From NCBI GenBank assembly GCA_007361935.1, contig CP041667.1, positions 2,446,501 through 2,510,500 of the forward strand: DNA of 64,000 nucleotides. The letters are read 5' to 3'. The position numbers and the translations under genes were made by a program. Each line of letters starts with the position of its first letter. Position 1 is the first letter of the stretch. Source of the stretch: Lachnospiraceae bacterium KGMB03038. Lineage in GTDB: Bacteria > Bacillota > Clostridia > Lachnospirales > Lachnospiraceae. Below the pieces are notes generated by a model. That model was not told the origin of the DNA. It did not search any database and saw nothing but the letters and a program-made list of their open reading frames with translations. Shown piece by piece: positions 1 to 9,038 of the stretch.

Positions 1-476
1 TACAGCGCCTCAATCTCATCCATATATTCCGCCATCTTTACGCCGTCATAGACGCCGGACGTCAATTTCGAAACCTTTAGTTTGGGACTTAAATGTCTGG
101 CCAGCTTCAGCCAGTCTCCTTTTTTGCCCCCCATATATCCGGCCAAATTGATAAATTCACACTTGTATCCCAATTCCCGAAGGATTTCTTCCTGCAATAC
201 GCCATAATAATCCAGCCGGCATAATCCCCCTGTTTCCACCAATACATCCGCCCCGGCCTCTACCGCCTCGATCAGACTTCCCAGCGTATGCTTGAAAGGC
301 GCGCAGGCATAATCCGGGCTATATTTACTTCCCAGCTCCGCCGTCTCTTTGGTAGCGGGAGGCAGGAGCACGTATTTCGCGTCCAGACCCTGCTCCACAA
401 TATATTTGATCGCATAATTGTAATGATTAAATCTGGGAAACGCGATCTTTTTCTTATCGTCAATTTTGATTTCCAT
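1..476 (-). CDS. 2-hydroxyacyl-CoA dehydratase/activase-related protein (3' end outside the window)
   Basis: The frame opens at an ATG at 476 and stays open to the window edge, giving 158 N-terminal residues. The text (start MEIKIDDKKKIAFPRFNHYN, then SPDYACAPFKHTLG and VETGGLCRLDYYG) resembles the HgdB-like half of the acyl-CoA dehydratase activase-related family, in which conserved cysteines sit in short Cys-Ala-Pro-Phe or Gly-Gly-Leu-Cys contexts and may bind an Fe-S cluster. Its start overlaps the 3' end of the upstream DUF2229-type gene by 17 bases, so the two are translationally coupled. The substrate is unknown. These proteins are often found without a clear dehydratase partner. Confidence 0.7.
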   Translation of the reverse strand, partial: MEIKIDDKKKIAFPRFNHYNYAIKYIVEQGLDAKYVLLPPATKETAELGSKYSPDYACAPFKHTLGSLIEAVEAGADVLVETGGLCRLDYYGVLQEEILRELGYKCEFINLAGYMGGKKGDWLKLARHLSPKLKVSKLTSGVYDGVKMAEYMDEIEAL

Positions 477-1401
477 AGCCGCCTGCCTTCTGATATCTGA
501 TAATGTCAATAAAACTTTCGATCCTTGTCTCCACTCCCGCCGTGCCGCTCTGGGCATCCAGAGTAAGATTCAGCACCGGAACATTCTTTAAGCGCCGTAC
601 CAGCATATCATTGACCAGGGCGTCCGGTCCGCAGGGATAGGCGCTGGCCAGTATGATCCCGTCCACTTTCTTTTCCATTAAAAGCGCCGCGCCCACCATC
701 TCCCGATTGATAAGCCAGGGCATGACCCTGGAGAAATCAAAGCTGCGCTTCAAAGCGTTTCCCCGGTTCACATAATCCGTATAAAGGACTTCCGCCCCCA
801 TCTTTTCCAGGATCCGGGTCAGTTCTCCGCCCATGCAGGTGTCATGGAGTACATACGGATGCCCCGCCAGCAGCACCTTGTTTTTCTTATTCTCCAGTTT
901 CGTAAGCTGTTTCTTCTCTTTTGCCTTCAGCCAGGACTCCTGATACTTTTTGGCCTGGCTGTAAGCACGCTTCGTCTCCTTCTTATTCCGTCCCAGGGAT
1001 TCTCCCAGTTTCAGATAGACCTTCTCCTCCGTTGTCTTGTCATACCAGTCGTAACTGACCGTCAGGATCTGGATCTGCTCGTCCCGGAAAATGTTCTGGA
1101 TCAGATCAGGAAGGGCCTGGTATCTGGTGCACATTTTCTCTCGTTTATGATATCCTCCCATTCGTGGAACAAAAACCGCATCGCATTTATCCATCAGCCA
1201 GAGGACATGTCCCAGGTACATCTTAAATGGAAGGCAGGTTTCATCTACCGCCCGGCCGGTTCCATCCTCCAAAAGGCTTCGGTCACTGGATGGGCTTACT
1301 ACGCACTGGAATCCCAGTTGAGTAAAGAATTCTCTCCACAGGACTCCATCCCTATAGGCCATCAGCCCCCTTGGAATTCCAATGGTTTCTATCTTTCGCA
1401 A
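460..1401 (-). CDS. Acyl-CoA dehydratase activase-related protein (DUF2229 type)
   Basis: About 313 residues. The N-terminus carries the family signature IGIPRGLMAYRDG followed by the cysteine motif ETCLPFKMYLGH near residue 60, and a second cysteine motif SAYPCGPDALVN occurs near the C-terminus. In long activase fusion proteins this module follows the ATPase domain; here it is a separate gene. I place the start at a TTG at 1401 because AGGAGG lies just upstream; another TTG at 1422 would add seven residues but has no such site. The 17-base overlap with the next gene implies one operon. Function is inferred only at family level, as an Fe-S protein linked to dehydratase activation. Confidence 0.7.
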   Translation of the reverse strand: MRKIETIGIPRGLMAYRDGVLWREFFTQLGFQCVVSPSSDRSLLEDGTGRAVDETCLPFKMYLGHVLWLMDKCDAVFVPRMGGYHKREKMCTRYQALPDLIQNIFRDEQIQILTVSYDWYDKTTEEKVYLKLGESLGRNKKETKRAYSQAKKYQESWLKAKEKKQLTKLENKKNKVLLAGHPYVLHDTCMGGELTRILEKMGAEVLYTDYVNRGNALKRSFDFSRVMPWLINREMVGAALLMEKKVDGIILASAYPCGPDALVNDMLVRRLKNVPVLNLTLDAQSGTAGVETRIESFIDIIRYQKAGGYGNQN

Positions 1402-1592
1402 AATACTTCCCTCCTGTTTCAAGCAGATTCTTTCTCGTAAACAACATAAATTTTCCCACGGATACTATCATATCATCCCTGGCTAAATTTGAAAACAATT
1501 TCTTTACAGTTGATTTTCAATCTCCATACTATCGCAGGGAGAAAATCTGAGAAAACCGCTAAAATACCGGGTTCCCAATATAAAGAAATTCG

Positions 1593-2190
1593 TTAATCGT
1601 TATATATGATCGGTTTGATCAGACTCCTGTCATGATTTAAGAATAATCCCATGGCTTCCGGTATCTTATCCATACCGTGATATCTGTGCGTGACCAGTTT
1701 CTCCGGGGCAATTCTTCCTGTCGCGATCAGCTGTGCCATCCGTGACATCCATAGTCTGCCTCCCCGGCATCCGGACCCCTTGATAGTTTTATCTCCATAG
1801 CCGAATCCCCAGACACTCGGATCGATTTCTATCGGATCCCCGCCAAAATAAGCGCTCAGGTTAACGAGAGTACCTCCTTTTTTCAAAATAGACAGTCCTT
1901 TGCTCAGTTCTTTTTCACTGCCGCCGCAAAGAATCACTCCGTCCACCGGCCCTCCATTGTCTTTTACTATCTGTTCCAGATAATCTTCGTTATGATAGTC
2001 TACCAGGTGAGTAGCCCCATATTCTTTCGCCACTTCAAAGCACTGTTTTCGTAATCTCGCCGCACATCTCATGCCCTACCGCTTTCCCGATCAGGTAAGG
2101 AAGCGAGGCGCATCCTGTTGCGCATAAATGCGCATCACTTGTACATGGCGACCAGATCAGCGGCCGGATAAACGCTCCTGTTGAGACCGA
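1593..2190 (-). pseudogene. Zinc-dependent alcohol dehydrogenase remnant with internal deletion
   Basis: Two pieces of one medium-chain dehydrogenase are visible. The upstream piece (about 2190-2045) holds the zinc-ligand region SPCTSDAH and GHEMCGEI in one frame. The downstream piece (about 2045-1593) holds the C-terminal Rossmann half, with EYGATHLVDYHNEDY, TIKGSGCRGGRL and KLVTHRYHG, in another frame. From recall of the clostridial NADP-dependent isopropanol dehydrogenase, about 110 residues between them are missing, including the glycine-rich nucleotide-binding loop, and the first 30 or so residues are gone. A deletion plus frame change leaves no functional enzyme. Internal starts exist but would give only fragments. 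Confidence 0.8.
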
Positions 2191-2219
2191 TGAGTTCCTA
2201 TGTTTAAGTTCAGACGTTT

Positions 2220-2897
2220 CTACTCGTTCCAAATCCAGAGAAGCCCGTTATAAAAGTACTCCAACGCGTATTCTCCGCTATGTGTTCCGCCTTCCTGCTC
2301 CAGGAAATACAGATTGCCCTCCCGCTCATTATCAGCGTACTGGCATGTCCCGTCACTTACATCCGCCATAGCTTCAATCTGGTTTTTGAATGAAGAATAG
2401 GCAAAATCATCCGGACCGGATGCCGCAAAGATGAAAAAGTCATCCCAATCATGACCGGAATCTCTGACCACAGATGCCATATACTCTCCGTCTGTCGTCA
2501 GACTTCCGCTGGAAGGCATAAAATAACGGAAATAATCCAAGCAGAACTGAAAGGTACGCCATGTTGCCACAGATCCCATAGAGAAACCGCAGAATGCTCT
2601 GTGATCCCTGGATGCGGCGATTCCATCCGGCGTCGTGCTTTCTGCGTATGTACTGTAAGTTCCCTCTACAGCCGGAATCAGATCATGGACTAATTCGTTA
2701 TGGTAATTTTCTGTCAGTCTGAGAGCCAAACTGTAATCAGCGCTGTCCTCCGAACTCGTATTGTTGTAGGTGGGACAGACAATAATCATCGGACGGATCC
2801 TGCCGTCCGCAATGCCATTGTCCAGAACATTTTTAAATATATTAGGATTCTCTGGGGTCCCTAGGTATGCAGTCTCATTACTCCAACCGCCATGCAT
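2220..2897 (-). pseudogene. Esterase (alpha/beta hydrolase, feruloyl-esterase-like), 5'-truncated
   Basis: The 225 residues match the core of a PF00756-type esterase: LMHGGWSNE at the start of the fold, the nucleophile elbow GFSMGS (GxSxG), an acidic region near SGPDDF and a final histidine context GGTHSGEY. The expected signal peptide and first beta strands are missing. In the same frame a TAA lies four codons upstream of the first ATG, and the upstream DNA belongs to a different gene, an aldo/keto reductase start. This looks like a deletion junction. The catalytic triad residues remain, so a shortened product is not excluded, but there is no convincing ribosome-binding site for it. Confidence 0.7.
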
Positions 2898-2941
2898 GAG
2901 ATAGGCATTTTAACTCCGTTATTTAAAGCCGCATATTTCAT
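2898..2941 (-). pseudogene. Aldo/keto reductase N-terminal stub
   Basis: A strong ribosome-binding site (AAAGGAGGAATC) precedes an ATG at 2941 that opens with MKYAALNNGVKMPI, the typical first strand of a family aldo/keto reductase. After about 14 residues the sequence stops resembling the family and runs out of frame into the esterase fragment. Only the translation start of the gene survives. It is probably the left side of the deletion that removed the 5' part of the esterase. Confidence 0.7.
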
Positions 2942-2978
2942 TATGATTCCTCCTTTTGAATTTGACATATTTTCATAA

Positions 2979-3563
<585 letters not shown>

Positions 3564-3623
3564 TTCTTCTCTCTGTTCCGAATAATCTTATCTTTATTAT
3601 CCATATTTTTACCTGTTTGATTT

Positions 3624-4532
3624 CTAAAAAGAAATGTCCTGTATAATTTTTCTCATATTCTTAATGGTATCCTCATAAAACACAAAGTCTTCTGTAAAAT
3701 AACTGGTGATAGACTGATAATCTTCTTCATAAAAGGAATTATCACAAAACTCTGTAATAATGGCAGATACATCTACTCCTTCTTTTGCGGCTGGACATAC
3801 AGTCATTTGAGCCCGATGCTCCCTGACCTCTTTGACCAATGAGACAAACTTATTATCAAAATCAATGAGCGGAGTAAGTTTATAGACATCATACAAATGA
3901 CGCGAATACCGCTTTGATTTTCCCTGCATATAATAATCACAAAGAGCAAAAATCTTATCAATATAAGTCCTTTCCAATGACTGTAAATTCATTGAAAATC
4001 TGTCAAGGGAAAATTGTTTTGCCAGATCTATTCGATTTCGCTTTTCCAGATAATCCCCAATATAATTATGTATCTCTACCGACTGTGTCGGAAATGCATA
4101 CGACCCCAATGCAGTTTCCAGTTTTATATACTGCGGCAGTCTTTCATCTTCCAGTTCAAATACAGAAGTATATGAAAAGAAATAAGCGTTATAGTCCCTG
4201 TCGCTCTGGGTTTCATTCCAGTTTGCAATCGGCATTTCCAGTTCTTCGCTTATTCCTTTTAAAACAACATTCTTAAGTTTTTTCCTTCTGCTCTCTCCTA
4301 TATGCTCTTTGAAAGTAATATCAATATCTTCAGAAAAACGATTGATTACATGATATTCTTTGGATAAAGACGTCCCTCCTTTGAAAACACACAGATCAAG
4401 CTGCTCTGATAATAATTTCAGGATCAGTGTAACATAGTAATCCTTTTCCACCACTATAGGTGTTCTTCCACTTTGCTCAGCAGTCTGTTCCACCATATCT
4501 TTAAACATTTCTCTATCCTTATGAAGATACAT
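3624..4532 (-). CDS. AbiEii/AbiGii-type nucleotidyltransferase toxin
   Basis: About 302 residues. The N-terminal region carries EKDYYVT and the nucleotidyltransferase motif KGGTSLSKEYHVINRFSEDI with its acidic DID, followed by KLETALG and the C-terminal RHLYDVYKL context typical of AbiEii. AbiE toxins are nucleotidyltransferases that inhibit growth, reportedly by modifying tRNA, and are neutralised as type IV systems. I start it at the ATG at 4532, preceded by GGAGGTGG inside the antitoxin's last codons; a start 18 bases earlier is possible. The overlap of 14 bases with the upstream gene ensures coupled translation. The frame is intact and key motifs are present, so the pair should be functional. 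Confidence 0.85.
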   Translation of the reverse strand: MYLHKDREMFKDMVEQTAEQSGRTPIVVEKDYYVTLILKLLSEQLDLCVFKGGTSLSKEYHVINRFSEDIDITFKEHIGESRRKKLKNVVLKGISEELEMPIANWNETQSDRDYNAYFFSYTSVFELEDERLPQYIKLETALGSYAFPTQSVEIHNYIGDYLEKRNRIDLAKQFSLDRFSMNLQSLERTYIDKIFALCDYYMQGKSKRYSRHLYDVYKLTPLIDFDNKFVSLVKEVREHRAQMTVCPAAKEGVDVSAIITEFCDNSFYEEDYQSITSYFTEDFVFYEDTIKNMRKIIQDISF

Positions 4533-5142
4533 ACTCCACCTCCGTTTCATATATTGCTTTATATATCTTAATCGGATAATTTACAATAAACCTGTCGATT
4601 TTTTTCTTTGTAATAGCATTTTTTCTGGCATATTCTGTCAAAATCCTTCCGCATTTTTCCGGCTCCATCTCTGTGCATTTTTCAATATCCTTCAGACAAT
4701 CAAGAAACTGCAGCACCGGCGCATTTTCTTCCGTCACTTTCACCACTGGTCTTCTGATAATGTATTGCCTGTTTTTAATCGTTATTTTCCTTACCAATGC
4801 CGGAGCAAAATTGCTGCTTATCTCCTGAGTAAACGGAACCTGCGTGGATAATCCCATGCGGTTTGCCAATGTATAGCCGGAAAAGTAGCCCACCCGCTTT
4901 CCCCTGCGCATGATATACTTATGAATAGCTACTGTATCCGGGGACAAAGACATCCGCTCACCGAAAATATCCATTTTAGGGAAATAGTATACTCCCGGCT
5001 CAAATCGGCATATGCTTCCGCTGTCAGTAAGTTTTTTTAAATGATATCTAAGATTTTCTTCTGTCATCCCTGGGATATCAATATCCCCGGTAAAAATAGG
5101 TTCTCCTGGAATATAATTTTCTTTCAAATATTCATATAACAT
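4519..5142 (-). CDS. AbiEi-like antitoxin / transcriptional regulator (DUF6088-type)
   Basis: 207 residues. An N-terminal winged-helix segment (roughly residues 20-60, with GMTEENLRYHLKKLTDSG and a wing ending GVYYFP) is followed by the FSGYTLANRMGLSTQVP region that is typical of AbiEi-like antitoxins. It stands first in a two-gene unit with the toxin, the usual order. The family binds inverted repeats in its own promoter and represses it; an 8-bp inverted repeat with a 7-base spacer lies directly upstream, just after the -10 box. In this antitoxin class protection is thought not to need a stable protein-protein complex. The exact subfamily is inferred from context as well as sequence. Confidence 0.75.
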   Translation of the reverse strand: MLYEYLKENYIPGEPIFTGDIDIPGMTEENLRYHLKKLTDSGSICRFEPGVYYFPKMDIFGERMSLSPDTVAIHKYIMRRGKRVGYFSGYTLANRMGLSTQVPFTQEISSNFAPALVRKITIKNRQYIIRRPVVKVTEENAPVLQFLDCLKDIEKCTEMEPEKCGRILTEYARKNAITKKKIDRFIVNYPIKIYKAIYETEVEYVSS

Positions 5143-5159
5143 AACCGCTTTCCTTTCGA

Positions 5160-5216
5160 TAAGTAAATTATTTGTTTACTTATTGTTAGCATACTTGAAA
5201 TTATTTTCTTTGTCAA
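5160..5216 (-). promoter_or_regulatory. Promoter and inverted-repeat operator of the AbiE-like pair
   Basis: On the minus strand TTGACA (5211-5216) and TATGCT (5188-5193) are 17 bases apart. The perfect inverted repeat TAAGTAAA / TTTACTTA (5160-5167 and 5175-5182) falls at the expected transcription start, between the -10 box and the antitoxin ATG. This is the arrangement expected for autorepression by the antitoxin. Confidence 0.75.
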
Positions 5217-5271
5217 TCGCATCTGATTTATTCATATTGTTTCCATCTACATCACTGTTTAACAGGACATA

Positions 5272-5304
5272 TTGTCCTATTAATGTCCTATAATTGTCCT
5301 ATAA
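5272..5304. repeat. Three tandem 11-bp repeats
   Basis: Three head-to-tail units, TTGTCCTATTA, ATGTCCTATAA and TTGTCCTATAA, keep an exact 11-base period, about one DNA turn. An inverted copy of the core (AGGAC at 5263-5267) precedes them. They lie upstream of the antitoxin promoter, downstream of the flavodoxin gene. A protein-binding array is one reading; no matching regulator is obvious. Confidence 0.6.
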
Positions 5305-5328
5305 AATATAGATTTATGCAGGAAAAGA

Positions 5329-5352
5329 GCAGGATGTCATATAACACCCTGC
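5329..5352 (-). terminator. Possible terminator of the flavodoxin gene
   Basis: On the minus strand GCAGGGTGT pairs imperfectly with ACATCCTGC around a six-base loop and is followed by CTCTTTTCC. The stem has one mismatch and the U tract is short, so strength is doubtful. Confidence 0.4.
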
Positions 5353-5382
5353 CCACATTTCTGCATATTCTATTTCTGACAA

Positions 5383-6036
5383 TTACAGTCCCAGTCCGTT
5401 CACCCACTCCTGAACCTCCGCTTCGTCCGGGCTGGAACTGAATCTCTGTCCTTCCTGCCAGTCTCCGGTGCCTGCCAGATCGGCCAGCAGATTTCCACTG
5501 TCACCAATTCCAGAAGAAGCGGAAGTACAGAACGGGATCACCGTCTTGCCTGTGAAATCATTATTTTCTACAAAAGAATCTACGGGCCATGCGGCTATTC
5601 CCCACCAGATCGGATATCCGATAAACACTGTGTCATAAGAATCCCAGTTATCCACCGTTGTAGAAACCAGTTCCACATCTCTTTGATCCTCATTCTCGTA
5701 TTCCTGGGTCACTCGGCTGTCATCGTTAGTCCAGTCCAGATCTTCGTCCGTGTATGGATCTGCCGGCTCCAGTTCAAAAAGGTCGCCTCCTGCCGCATCC
5801 GCGATCATATTGGCCGCCTCCTCTGTATTACCAGTAGCGGAATAATAAACCACCAGCACATTTCCAGATCCGGCAGCAGCATCAGATGTATCTTCCGCCT
5901 CATCCTGGGGTTCTTCCTGGGCCGTCTGTTCCTGACTGTCCTCCTGGCTGCTCTGCGTATCAGAACCGCAGCCAGCCAGCATACCTGCCGCCAACACGCA
6001 TGCCGTCATCATTGCCATCAGTTTCTTTCCTTTCAT
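5383..6036 (-). CDS. Flavodoxin-domain lipoprotein
   Basis: 217 residues. The start at 6036 is chosen because AAAGGAG lies ten bases upstream and it gives a clean lipoprotein signal: positively charged MKGKK, a hydrophobic stretch and the lipobox LAGC at about residues 20-23. An acidic Gln/Glu-rich linker of about 30 residues follows. The flavodoxin fold then begins with VLVVYYSATGNTEEAA, whose SATGNT loop binds the FMN phosphate, and contains the FIGYPIWWG segment of flavodoxin-like reductases. The protein should sit on the outer face of the membrane and carry electrons there. Partners are not evident; the neighbouring nitroreductase is also a flavoprotein on the same strand, but about 140 bases separate them. 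Confidence 0.85.
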   Translation of the reverse strand: MKGKKLMAMMTACVLAAGMLAGCGSDTQSSQEDSQEQTAQEEPQDEAEDTSDAAAGSGNVLVVYYSATGNTEEAANMIADAAGGDLFELEPADPYTDEDLDWTNDDSRVTQEYENEDQRDVELVSTTVDNWDSYDTVFIGYPIWWGIAAWPVDSFVENNDFTGKTVIPFCTSASSGIGDSGNLLADLAGTGDWQEGQRFSSSPDEAEVQEWVNGLGL

Positions 6037-6176
6037 AAATATCACTGCTCCTTTCAGACTTCCTGATCCTAACCTTTCCTCTGTTGCTAGTATATCCGAA
6101 AGAAACAGCATATGGAATTATCCATTTGTTATCCAGTAGAAACCCCAGGGTAAATGCCAAATCCACGGTTCTCCGA

Positions 6177-6848
6177 TCACTGAGCCCATTTCCAGTCATT
6201 TCCCACGCCTGCGCCTATCTCAAAATGATATTTTGCGATTCCAAGATCCACTTTTGTATAGAAACCGGCCTTTGTTTTGGCCGCCACCTGATCTTCCTTA
6301 AGCACAAAATAGAACTTCTGCTGGTTCATGGCCGTAGGCGCAAGCTGGGCCGCTTCTACTCCCGCCCGGAACCACTGGGGCATCTGGCCGTTTACCTGAC
6401 AGAGTTCTTCCACTTTCTTTACCTTATGGGAAACTCCCTGGTTTACACCATACCCAATGGAAATGACACAGCACAGCTTTTCTCCGGCTTTCACTTCATA
6501 AGCCCCCTTGATCTTGCTGTAGGTCATTGCTGCCCAGCAGGAATTCATTCCAAGCCGCTGCGCCAGCAGAACTAGCCTTTCTCCATAATATCCGCAGGTT
6601 TCTTCTAATTTCGGCCCTTTCTTTCCAATCAGGGCAATATAATTCTTCACTCCGCTGAACTTACCATAATGTGCCATAAAACCGTCAAACGCTTTCGGTT
6701 CATCTGTGACCAGTTGGATGTGAAGGCCGCTCTCTTTATTGCAGGCATCTATCTCCCGCTGAAGTTTCTCTGCCGCCTCTTTTTCTATCCGCTGATCTGT
6801 ATACTGCCGCACACTATGGCGCTGTTTCATTGCTTCCATGATCTCCAT
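6177..6848 (-). CDS. Nitroreductase family protein
   Basis: 223 residues. The N-terminus MEAMKQRHSVRQYTDQRIE holds the Arg/Ser FMN-phosphate contact typical of nitroreductases, and the C-terminal half has ISIGYG and the second helix pair with QLAPTAMNQQKFYFVL, the pattern of the larger putative-nitroreductase (TM1586-like) branch in which two half-domains are repeated. The start at 6848 has GGAGG seven bases upstream. Such enzymes reduce nitro compounds, quinones or flavins with NAD(P)H; the physiological substrate here is unknown. It is followed at some distance by the flavodoxin lipoprotein and is divergent from the broken TetR gene. Confidence 0.8.
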   Translation of the reverse strand: MEIMEAMKQRHSVRQYTDQRIEKEAAEKLQREIDACNKESGLHIQLVTDEPKAFDGFMAHYGKFSGVKNYIALIGKKGPKLEETCGYYGERLVLLAQRLGMNSCWAAMTYSKIKGAYEVKAGEKLCCVISIGYGVNQGVSHKVKKVEELCQVNGQMPQWFRAGVEAAQLAPTAMNQQKFYFVLKEDQVAAKTKAGFYTKVDLGIAKYHFEIGAGVGNDWKWAQ

Positions 6849-7000
6849 CCTTATTCCTCCATCCTTCAAACAAAAGTTGACAAAAACTATTTTCTCAAAG
6901 TAGAATGTGAGATAATCGTATCACATTAACAAAACCGTTACAACGGAATCAACTGATACAAAACCATAGAAAATGTTTCATATTATTCAGGAGGGCATCT

Positions 7001-7239
7001 ATGGATAAACGAAAAGAAGCCAATATGCGGGTTAAAAAAAGCATATCTGAAGCCTTATTCCGCTTGCTGGAAGAAAATCTATGCCCAGCACTTCTATTGA
7101 AAGATACCGTTTATACATCTACATAGGAGCTCTGTACAACACCGCGCTTATGTGGCTGAAAAGCGGGAAAAAAGAAAGCATTGACGAGATCACGGATTTG
7201 TTCTATCGCTCAGTGTTCCACGGATTCTCCGCCACATAA
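7001..7239 (+). pseudogene. TetR-family regulator remnant, internally deleted
   Basis: After a good ribosome-binding site (AGGAGGGCATCT) an ATG at 7001 opens the DNA-binding end of a TetR protein (MRVKKSISEALFRLLEEN) but stops at a TAG at 7124-7126. A shifted frame from about 7103 then encodes a TetR C-terminus, with YRLYIYIGALYNTALMWL and IDEITDLFYR, ending at 7239. The helix-turn-helix recognition helix and most of the ligand domain are absent. The remnant's end overlaps the 3' end of the convergent MATE gene by 50 bases. The lost regulator may once have controlled the divergent nitroreductase. Confidence 0.8.
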
Positions 7240-8533
7240 ATACCGACAGGATGATGGCGATATAGTCTGTCAGAGACTGTCCAAGGATCACGCCTTCCAG
7301 GCCAAACAGCGCCCGCAGAAGATACAGCAGCGGAATCAGCAGGATCCCCTGTCTCAGCACGGACAGCACCGTGGCCGGAAAGGCATGGCCCACCGACTGC
7401 ATACAGTTCATATTCACAAAAAGTATCCCGATCACCGGACCGGACAGCATATAGGCCACCAGCATCTCCACACCGTAAGCGATCACTTCCTCATCACTGA
7501 TAAACAGACGGATGATCGGCTCCCGGAATACAAAATACAATACTGTTGCGGCCACACCTGCCGCCAGGCAGCATTTCTTGGTATAGGATTCCACACCCCG
7601 GAACCGCTTAATATTGCCGGAACCATAATTGTATCCCAGAAGGGGCTGTACTCCATTGGCCAGGCCCATTTGGAGAAATGTAATGAACATATTTGCCTTA
7701 AACACGATGCCGATAGCAGCCACCGGATCATTGCCATAGACCACCAGAAGCTGGTTCAGCACAATGGTGGACACGCTCATCAGCGCGGAAAAGATTGCTG
7801 TGGGAAGACCGGAGGAACAGGTCTTGGTCAGGATGCCCTGTCTGACCGTAAAGTCTCTCCATCGGATGGAAAGCACCCGGCTTTTCTTCAGGAAATACCA
7901 CAGGTAATAAACGCTTGCCAGCACATTCCCAATGGTAGTCGCAATGGCTGCCCCGGCTGTTCCCTGATCCAGCACAGAAATGAAGATGGGGTCCAGCACG
8001 ATATTCGCGATGGTTCCGATCATGCTTCCCACCATGGCTTCTTTACTTGCGCCTTCCGCCCGGACGATAAAGCTTGCCGCCGCCGACCAGATGATAAATG
8101 GAGCTCCATATGAGATATGGAAGGTATAGCCTCTGGCAAATTCATAAGTTTCCACGTTGGCTCCAAACAATGTCAGGATCGGGTCCATGAAAAGAATCAT
8201 GACTGCCGCCGCAAGGATGCCCAGAAACAGAGACGCATAGGTCACAAAAGCCGCAGCGTTCTTCGCCCTTTTCTCATCTTTCGCTCCCAGCGCCACAGAC
8301 AGTACCGCGCTTCCGCCCATTCCCAGCATATTGGCGAACGCCATCAGAAGGATAAAGATCGGGTTCGTCAGACTGACCGCCGCCACCTGGAGCGGATCCC
8401 CCGTCTGTCCTACGAAAAAGGTGTCCGCCATATTATAGACCACCGTCACCAGACTGCTGATCACACTGGGCACCGCCATCTTCATGACCGCTTTGGAAAT
8501 CTTCAGCTCTCCCATCAATTCATGTTCATCCAT
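7190..8533 (-). CDS. MATE family multidrug efflux transporter
   Basis: 447 residues with twelve predicted membrane segments in two six-helix halves. Family landmarks include the N-terminal MAVPSVISSLVTVVYNMADTF, the GDPLQVAAVSLTNPIF loop and, at the start of the second half, VYGNDPVAAIGIVFKAN. Clostridial proteins of this branch export cationic drugs against Na+ or H+ gradients. The start codon lies one base after the stop of the MarR gene, so the two form one operon, and the transporter is probably derepressed when MarR binds a ligand. The 3' end overlaps the TetR remnant on the other strand. Confidence 0.9.
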   Translation of the reverse strand: MDEHELMGELKISKAVMKMAVPSVISSLVTVVYNMADTFFVGQTGDPLQVAAVSLTNPIFILLMAFANMLGMGGSAVLSVALGAKDEKRAKNAAAFVTYASLFLGILAAAVMILFMDPILTLFGANVETYEFARGYTFHISYGAPFIIWSAAASFIVRAEGASKEAMVGSMIGTIANIVLDPIFISVLDQGTAGAAIATTIGNVLASVYYLWYFLKKSRVLSIRWRDFTVRQGILTKTCSSGLPTAIFSALMSVSTIVLNQLLVVYGNDPVAAIGIVFKANMFITFLQMGLANGVQPLLGYNYGSGNIKRFRGVESYTKKCCLAAGVAATVLYFVFREPIIRLFISDEEVIAYGVEMLVAYMLSGPVIGILFVNMNCMQSVGHAFPATVLSVLRQGILLIPLLYLLRALFGLEGVILGQSLTDYIAIILSVFMWRRIRGTLSDRTNP

Positions 8534-8534
8534 A

Positions 8535-8963
8535 TTACAATTCCTCCTGTTCCAGATTTTCCAGCATTTTTTTCGTAATCTTCATAAAGATATCCTGCTC
8601 TTCCCCAGTGATCCCCCTAAGCAGGATACTTTCAGAACGTTGGATCTCTCTTCTTAGTACGCTGCGGATCTCTTCCGCTTTTTTTGTAAATACGATCTTT
8701 TTATACCGCCCGTCCTGCTTGTCGGGCACCCGGACGATCAGCTCTTCCTTTTCCAGATTCTTCAATACTTCTGTCGCCGTGGAAGGCCTTAAGTCAAACT
8801 CTTTTTCTATGTCTTTCTGATAGACGCTGCGCTTCTCGCTCTCGATCAGGATATAGTCCAGGATATTCCCTTTTGCTCCGGTGATCCCTATTGTTTCCTG
8901 TGCTTTCTGGGATCTGCGCCGCAGACGGTTGGAAATCCGGTTGATCATCTTCCCTGTTTCCAT
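8535..8963 (-). CDS. MarR family transcriptional regulator
   Basis: 142 residues with the MarR winged helix: helix YQKDIEKEFDLRPSTATEVLKNLEKEEL (about residues 47-75, the recognition helix being STATEVLKNL) followed by the wing RVPDKQDGRYKKIVFT. It is first in a two-gene operon with the MATE exporter, a common arrangement in which MarR represses both genes. A strong promoter lies directly upstream, with a palindrome between its boxes that could be the operator. The inducer is unknown. Confidence 0.85.
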   Translation of the reverse strand: METGKMINRISNRLRRRSQKAQETIGITGAKGNILDYILIESEKRSVYQKDIEKEFDLRPSTATEVLKNLEKEELIVRVPDKQDGRYKKIVFTKKAEEIRSVLRREIQRSESILLRGITGEEQDIFMKITKKMLENLEQEEL

Positions 8964-9009
8964 GTTTTCTCCTTCTGTCTCTATCTTTTATTTACTTCGG
9001 TTCCTAAGT

Positions 9010-9038
9010 ATTTTAATGCAGATCTGCGCCAATGTCAA
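9010..9038 (-). promoter_or_regulatory. Promoter of the marR-MATE operon with internal palindrome
   Basis: On the minus strand TTGACA (9033-9038) and TAAAAT (9010-9015) are separated by 17 bases. The spacer contains the perfect 10-bp palindrome GCAGATCTGC (9018-9027), placed where a bound MarR dimer would block polymerase. The operator role is inferred. Confidence 0.7.

Noticed and set aside
2220..2897. Intact short esterase
   Set aside because: The N-terminal strands and signal peptide are missing, a stop lies just upstream in frame, and no start signal precedes the first ATG.
5263..5304. CRISPR-like array
   Set aside because: Units are 11 bp, directly adjacent and without spacers; no cas genes are present.
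7181..8113. Long plus-strand open frame opposite the MATE gene
   Set aside because: His/Gln-rich shadow of the transporter's coding strand, without start signal or family.
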